Positions 25,819 to 33,591 of a DNA stretch of 64,000 nt are shown in pieces (positions within the stretch are counted from its first letter, which is position 1; every line of letters starts with the position of its first letter). This stretch comes from an uncultured Nitrospira sp. (lineage in GTDB: Bacteria > Nitrospirota > Nitrospiria > Nitrospirales > Nitrospiraceae): positions 35,278 through 99,277 of the forward strand of contig CABVRW010000006.1 in the NCBI GenBank assembly GCA_902500785.1. Reading direction: 5' to 3'. Made by a program: the position numbers and the translations under genes. The notes beneath the pieces were generated by a model. That model worked only from the letters and a program-made list of their open reading frames with translations. It was not told the DNA's origin and did no database searches.

Positions 25819-26978
25819 AGCAGTTTCTCCCATTCGCTCTGTTCGAGATGTTGTTTGACCTTGGCCATGAAGCGGTCGGCCGTCGCACCGTCGATGATCC
25901 GATGGTCGAACGACAGGCTCAGGTAACACATCGGTCTGATCGCGATGGCATCGCTGACGACGACGGCGCGTTTTTGCACCGAGCCGATCCCTAGAATCGC
26001 GGCCTGCGGCTGGTTGATGATGGGCGTACTGAAGAGGCTCCCGAATCCGCCGTGGTTGGTGATCGTGAATGTGCCCCCCTGCACCTCTTCAGGAGCCAGC
26101 CGTTTATTCCTGGCTCGTTCCGCCAGGTCTGCGATTTCATGGGCGAGTTGAGTCAGTCCCTTGCGATCGGCGTGGCGAATGACCGGCACCAGGAGACCGT
26201 CATCAAGTGCGACCGCGATCCCCACATGAAGGTCTTTCATGATCGCGATGCCCTGCTCGCGCCAAGAAGAATTCAAGAGCGGCAGGTCCTTCATGGCTCG
26301 GGAGACGGCGTGGATGACAAAAGGCAGATAGGTCATTGACCGGCTTTCGCGGAATTCGGCGATGCCGGTATAGTCGGCTTCGAAAAATGTCGCCACGTGG
26401 GCGGCGGTGTGACGGCTGAGGACCATGCGTTCCGCGATGGTCTTCCGCATGTGAGTGAAGGGAATGATCTCTTCCTCATGCACAGCGGGGGAGGGACTGG
26501 AAACCGGCGCCTCTCCCGCTCCCGGAGGCGTTGTGCCGGATGCGTCGCCTGTGGCCACATAATCCAGCACATCTTGTTTGGTCACTCGACCGTCGGCGCC
26601 GGTTCCGCTGAGGGAGGAGAGGTCGACGCCATGCTCTTGCGCGAGGCGTCGAACGGCCGGAGAATAGTGAGGATCGGGTTGCGCGGCCTCCATCGGTCGC
26701 ACCGTCACTCCCCCGACACGATTCACGACGCCGCTTGCCGGTCGAGTATCAAGCTTGGCGAGTACCGTTCCCACCGGAACGGTCTCGCCCTCCGGCACGA
26801 GGATCTCCGTGAGAAAGCCTGCGCCGGGAGAGGGAATATCGAGGGCAACCTTTTCGGTTTCCACTTCCAGGAGTGGTTGATCTTTTTCAACAGCGCCGCC
26901 TGGCGGGATCAGCCACTTGACGACGGTCCCTTCGGCGATGCTTTCACCGAGTTGGGGCATGACGATGTCGTTCGGCAC
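25815..26978 (-). CDS. 2-Oxoacid dehydrogenase E2 (lipoyl acyltransferase)
   Basis: 387 residues, three parts. Residues 1-78: lipoyl domain with the lipoyl Lys in EVETEKVALD. Residues about 103-140: E3-binding domain YSPAVRRLAQEHGVDLSSLSG. Residues about 170-387: catalytic domain ending in LSFDHRIIDGA with the HxxxDG motif. It moves the acyl group from E1 to CoA and forms the core of the complex. Only one lipoyl domain is present. Neighbours for leucine, isoleucine and valine breakdown suggest the branched-chain complex rather than pyruvate dehydrogenase. The E3 gene is not in the window. Confidence 0.92.
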   Translation of the reverse strand: MPNDIVMPQLGESIAEGTVVKWLIPPGGAVEKDQPLLEVETEKVALDIPSPGAGFLTEILVPEGETVPVGTVLAKLDTRPASGVVNRVGGVTVRPMEAAQPDPHYSPAVRRLAQEHGVDLSSLSGTGADGRVTKQDVLDYVATGDASGTTPPGAGEAPVSSPSPAVHEEEIIPFTHMRKTIAERMVLSRHTAAHVATFFEADYTGIAEFRESRSMTYLPFVIHAVSRAMKDLPLLNSSWREQGIAIMKDLHVGIAVALDDGLLVPVIRHADRKGLTQLAHEIADLAERARNKRLAPEEVQGGTFTITNHGGFGSLFSTPIINQPQAAILGIGSVQKRAVVVSDAIAIRPMCYLSLSFDHRIIDGATADRFMAKVKQHLEQSEWEKLL

Positions 26979-27038
26979 TGCAACCTCCGGCAGACGTGAG
27001 GTAGGAAACGTGTGGCGTAGGTCTCCCTCTTGCGCGAG

Positions 27039-28031
27039 TTAATAGGCCGCCAACTTCTTTGCGCTCGCGACGATGTCGCTGACCTTGGGAAGAAAGAATT
27101 CCTCCAACGGCGTGCTGAACGGCACCGGCGTATCAGGCGGAGCGATGCGAAGAATGGGCCCGTCCAAACAGTCGAAGCAATCTTCCGCCAGGAGGGCCGA
27201 AATCTCGGCGCCGATACCGCCTGTCTTGTTGTCTTCGTGTAAGAGTATCGCTTTACTGGTCTTGCGCACCGACGTGTAAATAGTCTCCTTATCGAGCGGG
27301 ATCAATGTGCGAAGGTCCACCACCTCCAGATCGATTCCGTCCTGGCTCAGCAGTTCCGCCGCGTCCAGTGCCAGATGCACCATCGCGCCATAGGTGATGA
27401 GGGTGATGTCACGGCCGGTTCGTTTCACGTCGGCCTTTCCGATAGGCACGATATAGTCCTCTTGCGGCAACGTGGCTTTGATCCGTCGGTAGAGAAACTT
27501 GTGTTCGAAGTAGAGGACGGGATTGGGATCGCGAATCGCGGCTTTCAGCAGTCCCTTGGCGTCGTAAGGTGTCGAGGGAGCCACGATCTTGAGTCCCGGT
27601 GAATGGAAGAACCAGCCTTCGGGACATTCGGAATGAAACGGCCCTCCGTGGACGCCTCCCCCGAATGGAGCGCGGATCACCATCGGGACCGCCGCACCCC
27701 AGCGGTAGTGGTTCTTGGCGGCGACTTCGGTAATTTGATCGAATGCGCAGGAAATAAAGTCCGCGAACTGCATTTCGACCACCGGCCGCAATCCCATCAT
27801 GGCTGCGCCGATCGCCGCGCCCACAAAGCCGGATTCGGAGAGGGGGGTGTCCAGCACGCGCCATTCGCCGAATTTGTTCAGGAACCCTTCCGTGACCTTG
27901 AACGCCCCGCCGTAAGCGCCGATGTCTTCACCCATCAGAAACACACGTTCGTCGCGACTCATCTCCTCGTCCAGTGCCTGCGAAATGGCCTCTACGTAGG
28001 TGACCTCCTGGCTAGCCGTCCCGGTCGTCAT
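27039..28031 (-). CDS. 2-Oxoacid dehydrogenase E1 beta subunit
   Basis: 330 residues. Typical E1 beta stretches: FLMGEDIGAYGGAFKVTEG, DTPLSESGFVGAAIGAAMMG, FADFISCAFDQI, and the C-terminal transketolase part with EVVDLRTLIPLD. It helps form the thiamine-diphosphate site with the alpha subunit and contacts E2. It overlaps the alpha gene by four bases (ATGA). The gap to E2 is 60 bases. Substrate likely branched 2-oxoacids by context; pyruvate or acetoin cannot be excluded. Confidence 0.92.
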   Translation of the reverse strand: MTTGTASQEVTYVEAISQALDEEMSRDERVFLMGEDIGAYGGAFKVTEGFLNKFGEWRVLDTPLSESGFVGAAIGAAMMGLRPVVEMQFADFISCAFDQITEVAAKNHYRWGAAVPMVIRAPFGGGVHGGPFHSECPEGWFFHSPGLKIVAPSTPYDAKGLLKAAIRDPNPVLYFEHKFLYRRIKATLPQEDYIVPIGKADVKRTGRDITLITYGAMVHLALDAAELLSQDGIDLEVVDLRTLIPLDKETIYTSVRKTSKAILLHEDNKTGGIGAEISALLAEDCFDCLDGPILRIAPPDTPVPFSTPLEEFFLPKVSDIVASAKKLAAY

Positions 28032-29029
28032 GGTTGTGCCTCACTTTCTGTCGCGAAGACCCCCACGAGCGTGTCCGGCCCTTCCGGCAGCGGGCTCTGT
28101 TCGGCTGATTCCGTTCCTGCTTCGACTTCCTTCTTGACCCGTTCGCCGATTTCGTGGAAATAGGATTCGTCGCCGTATTCTCGCTGCGTCAAGAGCTGCT
28201 CGGCTTTCAGGATCGGATCCTTGGCTTTCCATTCTTCCAATAGCTCGCGCGGAACGTACTTCGCCGCGTCATGTTCCGAGTGTCCATGCATGCGCATCGT
28301 CTTGAATTCGAGGAAGGTCGGTCCGGCTCCGGCCCGAGCCTTTGCGATGGCTCCCTTCGAGGCCAAGTAGACGGCTGCCACATCGTTGCCGTCCACGATT
28401 TCGCCCGGCATGCCATAGGCTTTGGCGCGTTCCGCGACATCCGTGATCGCCATTTGATAGCGCATGGGCGTCGAATAGGCATATTGATTGTTGGTGCAGA
28501 AGAACACCACGGGAAGTTTCCGTACCGCTGCAAAATTCATGGCTTCATGAAAATCGCCGCGACTCGTTCCACCGTCGCCGGTCCCGGCAAAGGCCACACG
28601 AGACTCGCCTCTGATCCGAAAGGCGAGCGCTGCGCCGGCCGCGACCGGCATGTTATCCGCCAAATGACTGACGAACCCGATCATGCCGCGCTTCAAATCA
28701 CCCATGTGGACATTGCCGTCTTTGCCTTTGGTGGGGCCGCCCTTTTTGCCGAGGTATTGCGCGATGATCTCGCCGGGAGAAAAGCCGCGGATCAGAAACG
28801 CGCCCATATCGCGGTGAAACGGCGCGATGACGTCATCGGGTTTCAAGGCGGAGGCGTATCCGACGGAGATCGCTTCCATGCCGTGACTGGTATAGACGCC
28901 GCCGACGATTCGACCCTGCCGGTAGAGGGCCGTGATCCGGTCTTCCACGCATCTCGTCAGCCGGAGGTAGTAGTACATCTCAAGGAGGTCGCTGCGTGTG
29001 ATGTCTGTCGCGACGACGGCCTGGTCCAT
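28028..29029 (-). CDS. 2-Oxoacid dehydrogenase E1 alpha subunit
   Basis: 333 residues. The thiamine-diphosphate motif GTGDGGTSRGDFHEAMNF ends after about 26 residues at CTNNQYA, the GDG...NN signature. Other family stretches: YTSHGMEAISVGYA and MRMHGHSEHDAAKYVP, the phosphorylation-loop region of mammalian enzymes. It decarboxylates the 2-oxoacid and passes the acyl group to E2. The first 20 residues (ITRSDLLEMYYYLRLTRCVE) fit branched-chain or acetoin-type E1 alpha. It is the first gene of the E1-E2 block and follows the phosphoribosyltransferase-like gene after 27 bases. Confidence 0.92.
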   Translation of the reverse strand: MDQAVVATDITRSDLLEMYYYLRLTRCVEDRITALYRQGRIVGGVYTSHGMEAISVGYASALKPDDVIAPFHRDMGAFLIRGFSPGEIIAQYLGKKGGPTKGKDGNVHMGDLKRGMIGFVSHLADNMPVAAGAALAFRIRGESRVAFAGTGDGGTSRGDFHEAMNFAAVRKLPVVFFCTNNQYAYSTPMRYQMAITDVAERAKAYGMPGEIVDGNDVAAVYLASKGAIAKARAGAGPTFLEFKTMRMHGHSEHDAAKYVPRELLEEWKAKDPILKAEQLLTQREYGDESYFHEIGERVKKEVEAGTESAEQSPLPEGPDTLVGVFATESEAQP

Positions 29030-29056
29030 AACACTCCTCCTCGTGGTGGCTCTGGG

Positions 29057-29818
29057 CTAGAGTTCCGGGAGCTCCTTCCAGGACAGCAACGGCCGATTGT
29101 CTTTGCAGAGGAAACAGTCGGACGGTTCCCACTGCGGCATGTCCAGGTCGACGCTGACATAAAAGGGGTAGTTGACCGTGAGCTCCTCCATCAATGGAAA
29201 TTGCCCGCTGTCTCGTCTGGCGAACACCATCATGCCCGCCACTGTCCCCCCCTGGTCCGTGACGACCTTCCCCAGTTTGCTGACGCACATGCCGCGGGTG
29301 GTAACGTCGTTCAAGGAGAGGAATCGGTCACCCGGTTCAACTCTGCCATGGACGATATCCGTTCCGATCTTGCCTGTCGCGGGATCGAACGGCGTGAGGA
29401 CGATGCGAAGAGGCATGCGATGTGCCAGCAGTTCACCTGTTCGTTCGGCGAGAAGACGGGCGTCGGACGACGTCGTGATGATGCCGGTCGGCGGGTCATG
29501 GTGGAATGTTTGCAGGATCCACTCGGCCATGTTCGAGGCGATGAGGGTGATGAGTTCAGGCTGTCGGGCCACGGATTCGAACCGCACGTAGGTCGACGTG
29601 TGGTGACCGGACACCACTTGCACATGACTGTCGAAGTACAGGGCTCGGGAGGTGCGCAACAGACGAAGGATGTCCCAGGACGAGAGGGTGGGGTGCGGGG
29701 CGTCGCGTATCAGCCGTTCGATCCTCCCGTCGATCTCCGGTCCTTCGTACAGCCGTACATGTTGGTCTATCAGGGCCTGAATCGCATCGCTCGACGACTC
29801 CACACTGGATGACATCAT
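29057..29818 (-). CDS. Phosphoribosyltransferase-like protein
   Basis: 253 residues from the ATG at 29818. The middle has PTGIITTSSDARLLAERTGELLA and, later, RFLSLNDVTTRGMCVSKLGK followed by GGTVAGMMVFARRD. This pattern resembles the PRPP loop of type I phosphoribosyltransferases (hydrophobic-DDVxTTG) with the first Asp replaced by Asn. A C-terminal FLCKDN could bind metal. Such a protein has no known part in tyrosine or branched-chain catabolism, yet it sits inside the run between fumarylacetoacetase and E1 alpha. It could be a ligand-sensing regulator like PyrR or an orotate-type enzyme; both are inference. Confidence 0.6.
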   Translation of the reverse strand: MMSSSVESSSDAIQALIDQHVRLYEGPEIDGRIERLIRDAPHPTLSSWDILRLLRTSRALYFDSHVQVVSGHHTSTYVRFESVARQPELITLIASNMAEWILQTFHHDPPTGIITTSSDARLLAERTGELLAHRMPLRIVLTPFDPATGKIGTDIVHGRVEPGDRFLSLNDVTTRGMCVSKLGKVVTDQGGTVAGMMVFARRDSGQFPLMEELTVNYPFYVSVDLDMPQWEPSDCFLCKDNRPLLSWKELPEL

Positions 29819-29837
29819 GTTGGCCGTTCGCTCCTTT

Positions 29838-30821
29838 TTATGGTTTCGCCCCAATCGTCGTTCTGAGGACTCCGATCGGTTGAATCTCCAATTCGACGAC
29901 ATCCCCCGGCTGCAGGTACCGGTCGAGTTCCAAGCCGCATCCTCCGCCGACCGTGCCGGAACCGAACAGATCCCCGGGGTAGATGGCTTCGCCCCGTGAC
30001 ACATGTTCGATCATTTGCGGGAAGGACCAATGAATCGTGCCGAATCGTCCTTCCGACCACACCTCGCCGTTGACGCGTGCGGTCATCCGTAGCGAGGCCA
30101 GGTCCGGAATCTCATCGGGCGTGACGATGCAGGGTCCGATGGCGGTCGCAAAATCTTTTCCCTTTGCCGGGCCGAGCCGGCAGGCCATTTCCTGAAACTG
30201 AACGTCTCTCGCGCTGAAATCGTTCATGATCGTATAGCCGGCGATATAGGCCTCAGCATCTCGCTCGACGATATCGAGCCCTCCGCGCCCGATGATGCAG
30301 GCCAACTCCAATTCGTAATCCAGTTTCTGCGTGTTGAGCGGCCAACTGAGCGCGTAGTCAGGCCCGATGATCGTCCGGTGATTGCCTTTGTAGTACACCG
30401 GGGCTTTGTACCATTCCGGTGGAATCGGCTGTCCACGGCGCTTGGAGGTCGCCGCGATATGGTTTTCGAAGGCGATGAAGTCCCGCAACGAGGAGGGATT
30501 GGGGAGGGGAGCCGTCAATCGGACCGTCGCCGGGTCATAACAGATGGTTTCTTGCGCCGGACCTGTCACCGATGAGCCAAGGCTCACGACATACGCAAAC
30601 GCGCGACGGGCCGCCGCCAAGGCAGAGGGGCCGCCTTCCAAAAACTCCAACATCGTGGCCGGGACCTGTGCGTCGGCAAGGCGACGCGGCTGCGCTTCAT
30701 CTTGGTCGGTGAGTTGGCGAAGATGAGCCATATTCAGATCTACGATATGGCGATCGTGCCATGCGCCGATTCTGATGAAGGTTCCGACGGGCGTCGGGAC
30801 CTGGAAGCTCACGAGTTTCAT
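29838..30821 (-). CDS. Fumarylacetoacetate hydrolase family protein
   Basis: 327 residues from the ATG at 30821, which overlaps the dioxygenase stop as ATGA and has GGAG seven bases upstream. FAH-fold features: FIAFENHIAATSK, LDYELELACIIG with metal-binding acidic residues, GYTIMNDFSARDVQ, GPCIVTPDE and a GDLFGSGTVGGGCG loop. It would split fumarylacetoacetate to fumarate and acetoacetate, the end of the homogentisate path. The neighbour on the 5' side is homogentisate dioxygenase, so this function is likely. The intervening maleylacetoacetate isomerase is not in the window. Confidence 0.87.
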   Translation of the reverse strand: MKLVSFQVPTPVGTFIRIGAWHDRHIVDLNMAHLRQLTDQDEAQPRRLADAQVPATMLEFLEGGPSALAAARRAFAYVVSLGSSVTGPAQETICYDPATVRLTAPLPNPSSLRDFIAFENHIAATSKRRGQPIPPEWYKAPVYYKGNHRTIIGPDYALSWPLNTQKLDYELELACIIGRGGLDIVERDAEAYIAGYTIMNDFSARDVQFQEMACRLGPAKGKDFATAIGPCIVTPDEIPDLASLRMTARVNGEVWSEGRFGTIHWSFPQMIEHVSRGEAIYPGDLFGSGTVGGGCGLELDRYLQPGDVVELEIQPIGVLRTTIGAKP

Positions 30822-31933
30822 GTGCGGCTCCAACTCATGGCATAGTCCTTCAATTCAACGGTTTCAAATTCAGGCATCACCCTGAAGGCCCGTCGCGATT
30901 CGATCATCACGGCGACTTCGTCCGTCTGCTCCTTCGTCCTGCCGGCGGCGATAGCCTGCGGCTGCGGGCCGTGGTGAATGCCTTGGGGATGAAGGGTCAA
31001 CATGCCGGCTTGAATCCCGGCGCGGCTGAAGAATGCGCCCTGGTGATAAAAGAGCACTTCGTCATAGTCCATGTTGCGGTGATAAAACGGAACACGAAGT
31101 GCGCTCGGATCGCTTTCCAGCGGCCTCGGTGCGAAGGTCGAAATCAGCAGCCCCCCGGCTTGAAACGTGGCATGTACGCTGGGTGGGAGGTGATAGCGCG
31201 GGCTGATGACCGGACGAAAATCCCGCACGTTCAATTTGGTCGCCCACAGGTCGCCCTTCCAGCCTGCGACATCCATGGGATAGAAGGGGTAGTAGACACG
31301 GGTATAGTCACCATCGCGCTTGATGCACACTTCCCATTCGCGTCGGCTCTGGGCATCTTGGGGCGGCGGGCCGAGTTCCGGGGTCACGAGCACGCCTGGA
31401 TCAAATAACGCATGCCGTCCGAGCGGGCCTCGATCCGGGACCTCGACAGGCGCCAAGGTCTCGACAATGAGAAACAGCCCCGGTTCTGTGTTGGCATCAA
31501 CATGGACTCGATAGGTCGTGCCTTTCGGAATCAGCAGATAGTCGCCGGGTTCGTAACTCAGCATTCCATAATCCGTTTCCCAGCGGCCCCGTCCGCGATG
31601 GACGAAGACGATTTCGTCGCCGTCGGCATTGCGTACGAAATGAGGCATCGTCTCCGCGCGTCGAGAGAGCGAAATGCGCGCATCGGTACTCTGCAAGACC
31701 ATGACGGGTCGTCCATCCGGAGAATGAACGTCGGTCGTGGGCAGCGCCGTGCAGGTAAACGCCCGAGGGTGGAGGGGACCTTCGATCCTGCTCCAAGCCG
31801 TAGGGGGATGGTGGTGATAGAGATGTGAAGAGGGGCCGCTGAATCCTTGGCGACCATGCTCCTCCTCGTGCAGACCTTCGGGAATCCCCACATGAGCCTG
31901 GTTGGGAGCGGCGCCTTTTTTCACCAAGTACAT
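30818..31933 (-). CDS. hmgA: Homogentisate 1,2-dioxygenase
   Basis: 371 residues, slightly shorter than proteobacterial enzymes. The cupin-like fold shows GLHEEEHGRQGFSGPSSHLYH near the N-terminus and, in the C-terminal half, PFYHRNMDYDEVLFYHQG followed by MLTLHPQGIHHGPQP, containing the iron-binding His and Glu positions. It opens the ring of homogentisate to maleylacetoacetate using Fe(II) and oxygen. Placed between a fumarylacetoacetase and a VOC dioxygenase-like gene, it marks a tyrosine/phenylalanine degradation block. Start ATG at 31933 has an upstream GGAGG. Confidence 0.9.
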   Translation of the reverse strand: MYLVKKGAAPNQAHVGIPEGLHEEEHGRQGFSGPSSHLYHHHPPTAWSRIEGPLHPRAFTCTALPTTDVHSPDGRPVMVLQSTDARISLSRRAETMPHFVRNADGDEIVFVHRGRGRWETDYGMLSYEPGDYLLIPKGTTYRVHVDANTEPGLFLIVETLAPVEVPDRGPLGRHALFDPGVLVTPELGPPPQDAQSRREWEVCIKRDGDYTRVYYPFYPMDVAGWKGDLWATKLNVRDFRPVISPRYHLPPSVHATFQAGGLLISTFAPRPLESDPSALRVPFYHRNMDYDEVLFYHQGAFFSRAGIQAGMLTLHPQGIHHGPQPQAIAAGRTKEQTDEVAVMIESRRAFRVMPEFETVELKDYAMSWSRT

Positions 31934-31970
31934 CCGGGACCTCCTGACGCGTCAGGTGCGGCTCGATGTT

Positions 31971-32567
31971 CTAGGACGTCGGCTGATACGACTCGGACGG
32001 GGCGTCTTTAAACGGAAGCGGAAGGGTCTCGTAGTCGATGATGGTCTTCTCGACACCTCTGGATTGATTGCGCTCAATGTCTCGGTAGAGCGCTTCGACG
32101 GTCGCGCGTACGAAGGTTTTGGATTCCTCCTGTCCGTGCTGGCGTTGGGTCAGTTCCAGGAATACGCCACAGCCTGGGAATAGGGGGTACGTGAATCGCT
32201 GTTTGAGCGGCCCGAAACCATCGCGACCGTTCTTGGTATCTCCACAAAAGCGAACGCCATGGGCTTCCCACTCGCGGCAGACCGCGTCGATGTCATCCAC
32301 CTCGATCGCGATATGCTGAACTCCTTCGCCGTACTTGTCGATGAAGTCACAGATCTGAGATCGACGTGCTTTATTTCGACCTTGCATAAGCGCGATCTTC
32401 GCATCGCCTCGTTGAACGACCACGGTGTCCATGCTCGAGGCGTCACTGCCCACATCCTGCGCCGACCAGATGATGTGAAAGCCGAGCACCGTGGTGAAGA
32501 GGGATTCGGCGGCGGCGAGATTCTTCACGCAGAGCGTAATGTGATCAATGCCGATGGCTTCTTTCAT
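31971..32567 (-). CDS. Single-module VOC protein, candidate half-size 4-hydroxyphenylpyruvate dioxygenase
   Basis: 198 residues, one vicinal-oxygen-chelate module plus a tail of about 45 residues. The 2-His-1-Glu metal triad is intact: His9 in IDHITL, His85 in GVQHIAIE and Glu138 in GVFLELTQ. RSQICDFIDKYGEGVQHIA resembles the C-terminal half of 4-hydroxyphenylpyruvate dioxygenase. That enzyme has two modules and about 350 residues. Position as first gene before homogentisate dioxygenase supports production of homogentisate. The alternative is methylmalonyl-CoA epimerase, also a VOC protein and otherwise missing from this run. GGAGG eight bases upstream fixes the start. Confidence 0.65.
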   Translation of the reverse strand: MKEAIGIDHITLCVKNLAAAESLFTTVLGFHIIWSAQDVGSDASSMDTVVVQRGDAKIALMQGRNKARRSQICDFIDKYGEGVQHIAIEVDDIDAVCREWEAHGVRFCGDTKNGRDGFGPLKQRFTYPLFPGCGVFLELTQRQHGQEESKTFVRATVEALYRDIERNQSRGVEKTIIDYETLPLPFKDAPSESYQPTS

Positions 32568-32658
32568 GGCGGGTCCTCCTACGGGGCATCGGGAAGACGT
32601 CGAAGCGGCTCATGTCATCGTCGAACTCGGGAAGAATAGGACTCCCACACGCCCACAC

Positions 32659-32686
32659 TATATAACATAATAGTTGCATCATTCAA
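32659..32686 (-). promoter_or_regulatory. Promoter of the 23-kb minus-strand catabolic run
   Basis: Read on the minus strand: -35 TTGAAT (complement of 32681-32686), 16-base spacer, -10 TATATA (32659-32664). Transcription would start near 32652, about 85 bases before the first start codon. The -35 lies inside one of the two phased repeats. An AT-rich zone is limited to this spot in otherwise GC-rich DNA. Confidence 0.5.
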
Positions 32687-32710
32687 TGTAGATTTTGTAT
32701 CATTCGATAT
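32674..32710. promoter_or_regulatory. Two direct repeats 21 bp apart, candidate operator between divergent catabolic runs
   Basis: TTGCATCATTCAATGT (32674-32689) and TTGTATCATTCGATAT (32695-32710) agree at 13 of 16 positions and start exactly 21 bases apart, two turns of the helix. They lie between the two divergent catabolic runs; the first overlaps the -35 of the minus-strand promoter. Same-face repeats fit a regulator binding as two units. The regulator is unknown; the HTH protein at 41981 is the only DNA-binding candidate in the plus run. Confidence 0.5.
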
Positions 32711-32793
32711 GGCAACGAGCACGCATACAGAAATCTTCGTGAACCATGGGCTGAACGTGAAGAGACGTTCCGGTATGCCGGCGGAGGTGCACG

Positions 32794-33567
32794 ATGTCGT
32801 TTTACGAACATGTGCGCTCGGACGTGCTGCGACATGGAGCCATCAATAATTCCTATCTCACTCGGTTTCAAGCCGGCGATGTGACCGAGACGGAGTTACG
32901 GACATTCGCCGTCGAGTTTTATAGTTTCGCACGCTTCTTTCCCCGCATCCTTGCCGCGCAATTGGTCAACACCGAAGATGAAACCGTGGCCGATGAGCTG
33001 ACGAGGGTTCTTTATTCGGAACTCGGCGACGGCCTCGTCGAACATCGCCATGAATTGCTGTACCGGAAATTCCTCCGTTCCCTGGACATCGATATCCACG
33101 AAGCCATGAATACACCCATGATGCCCTCTACTCGCGCCTACATCCAGGGGATGGAAGCGCTCTACAGCAGCAGGAATCACGCGACGGCGCTGGGAGCTTC
33201 CTTTGGGCTGGAGAACATGGCCATCACCATGTGGGACCATTTGATTCCGGGGCTGACCCTGTTGAAAGAGGCTCGGTATCCGCAAATGGATCTGACGTAC
33301 TTCACGTTCCATCGAGACCTCGAGTCTGAGCATGAGCAAGCCATGGAGCATGCCATGGAAGCCGTCGGAGGAATGGGTTGTGTCGTGAACGCGCGCATGT
33401 CGGCAAGGGAGCAGAATGATTTTTGTCGTGGAATGAACGCGGTGCTCGATTATCTTGAAGGGTTTTGGATGGGGCTTGAACGGAAGCCGATCGGTTCCGT
33501 GCAGAGGCGAATGCCGTCGATGCAGCAGCCGGCGAGCATGAGTGAGCTGCGCGGGCGACCTCAGTAA
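32794..33567 (+). CDS. Haem-oxygenase-like diiron protein (TenA/PqqC/CADD-like fold)
   Basis: 257 residues, all-helical. FAVEFYSFARFFPRIL, YSELGDGLVEHRHELLYRKFL and TFHRDLESEHEQAMEH carry the His/Glu pattern of haem-oxygenase-like diiron oxidases; candidate ligands are E76, H84 or H86, E140 (FGLEN), H173 and H180. Known members make p-aminobenzoate (CADD), cleave fatty acids (UndA) or oxidise amino acids. It is the first gene of the plus run, 24 bases before an acyl-CoA ligase, so an acyl substrate is tempting. Ligand assignment is by pattern only; PqqC or thiaminase II function is less likely because no PQQ or thiamine genes are near. Confidence 0.75.
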   Translation: MSFYEHVRSDVLRHGAINNSYLTRFQAGDVTETELRTFAVEFYSFARFFPRILAAQLVNTEDETVADELTRVLYSELGDGLVEHRHELLYRKFLRSLDIDIHEAMNTPMMPSTRAYIQGMEALYSSRNHATALGASFGLENMAITMWDHLIPGLTLLKEARYPQMDLTYFTFHRDLESEHEQAMEHAMEAVGGMGCVVNARMSAREQNDFCRGMNAVLDYLEGFWMGLERKPIGSVQRRMPSMQQPASMSELRGRPQ

Positions 33568-33591
33568 CCCGTTTGCAAGCCGGAGGATCAC

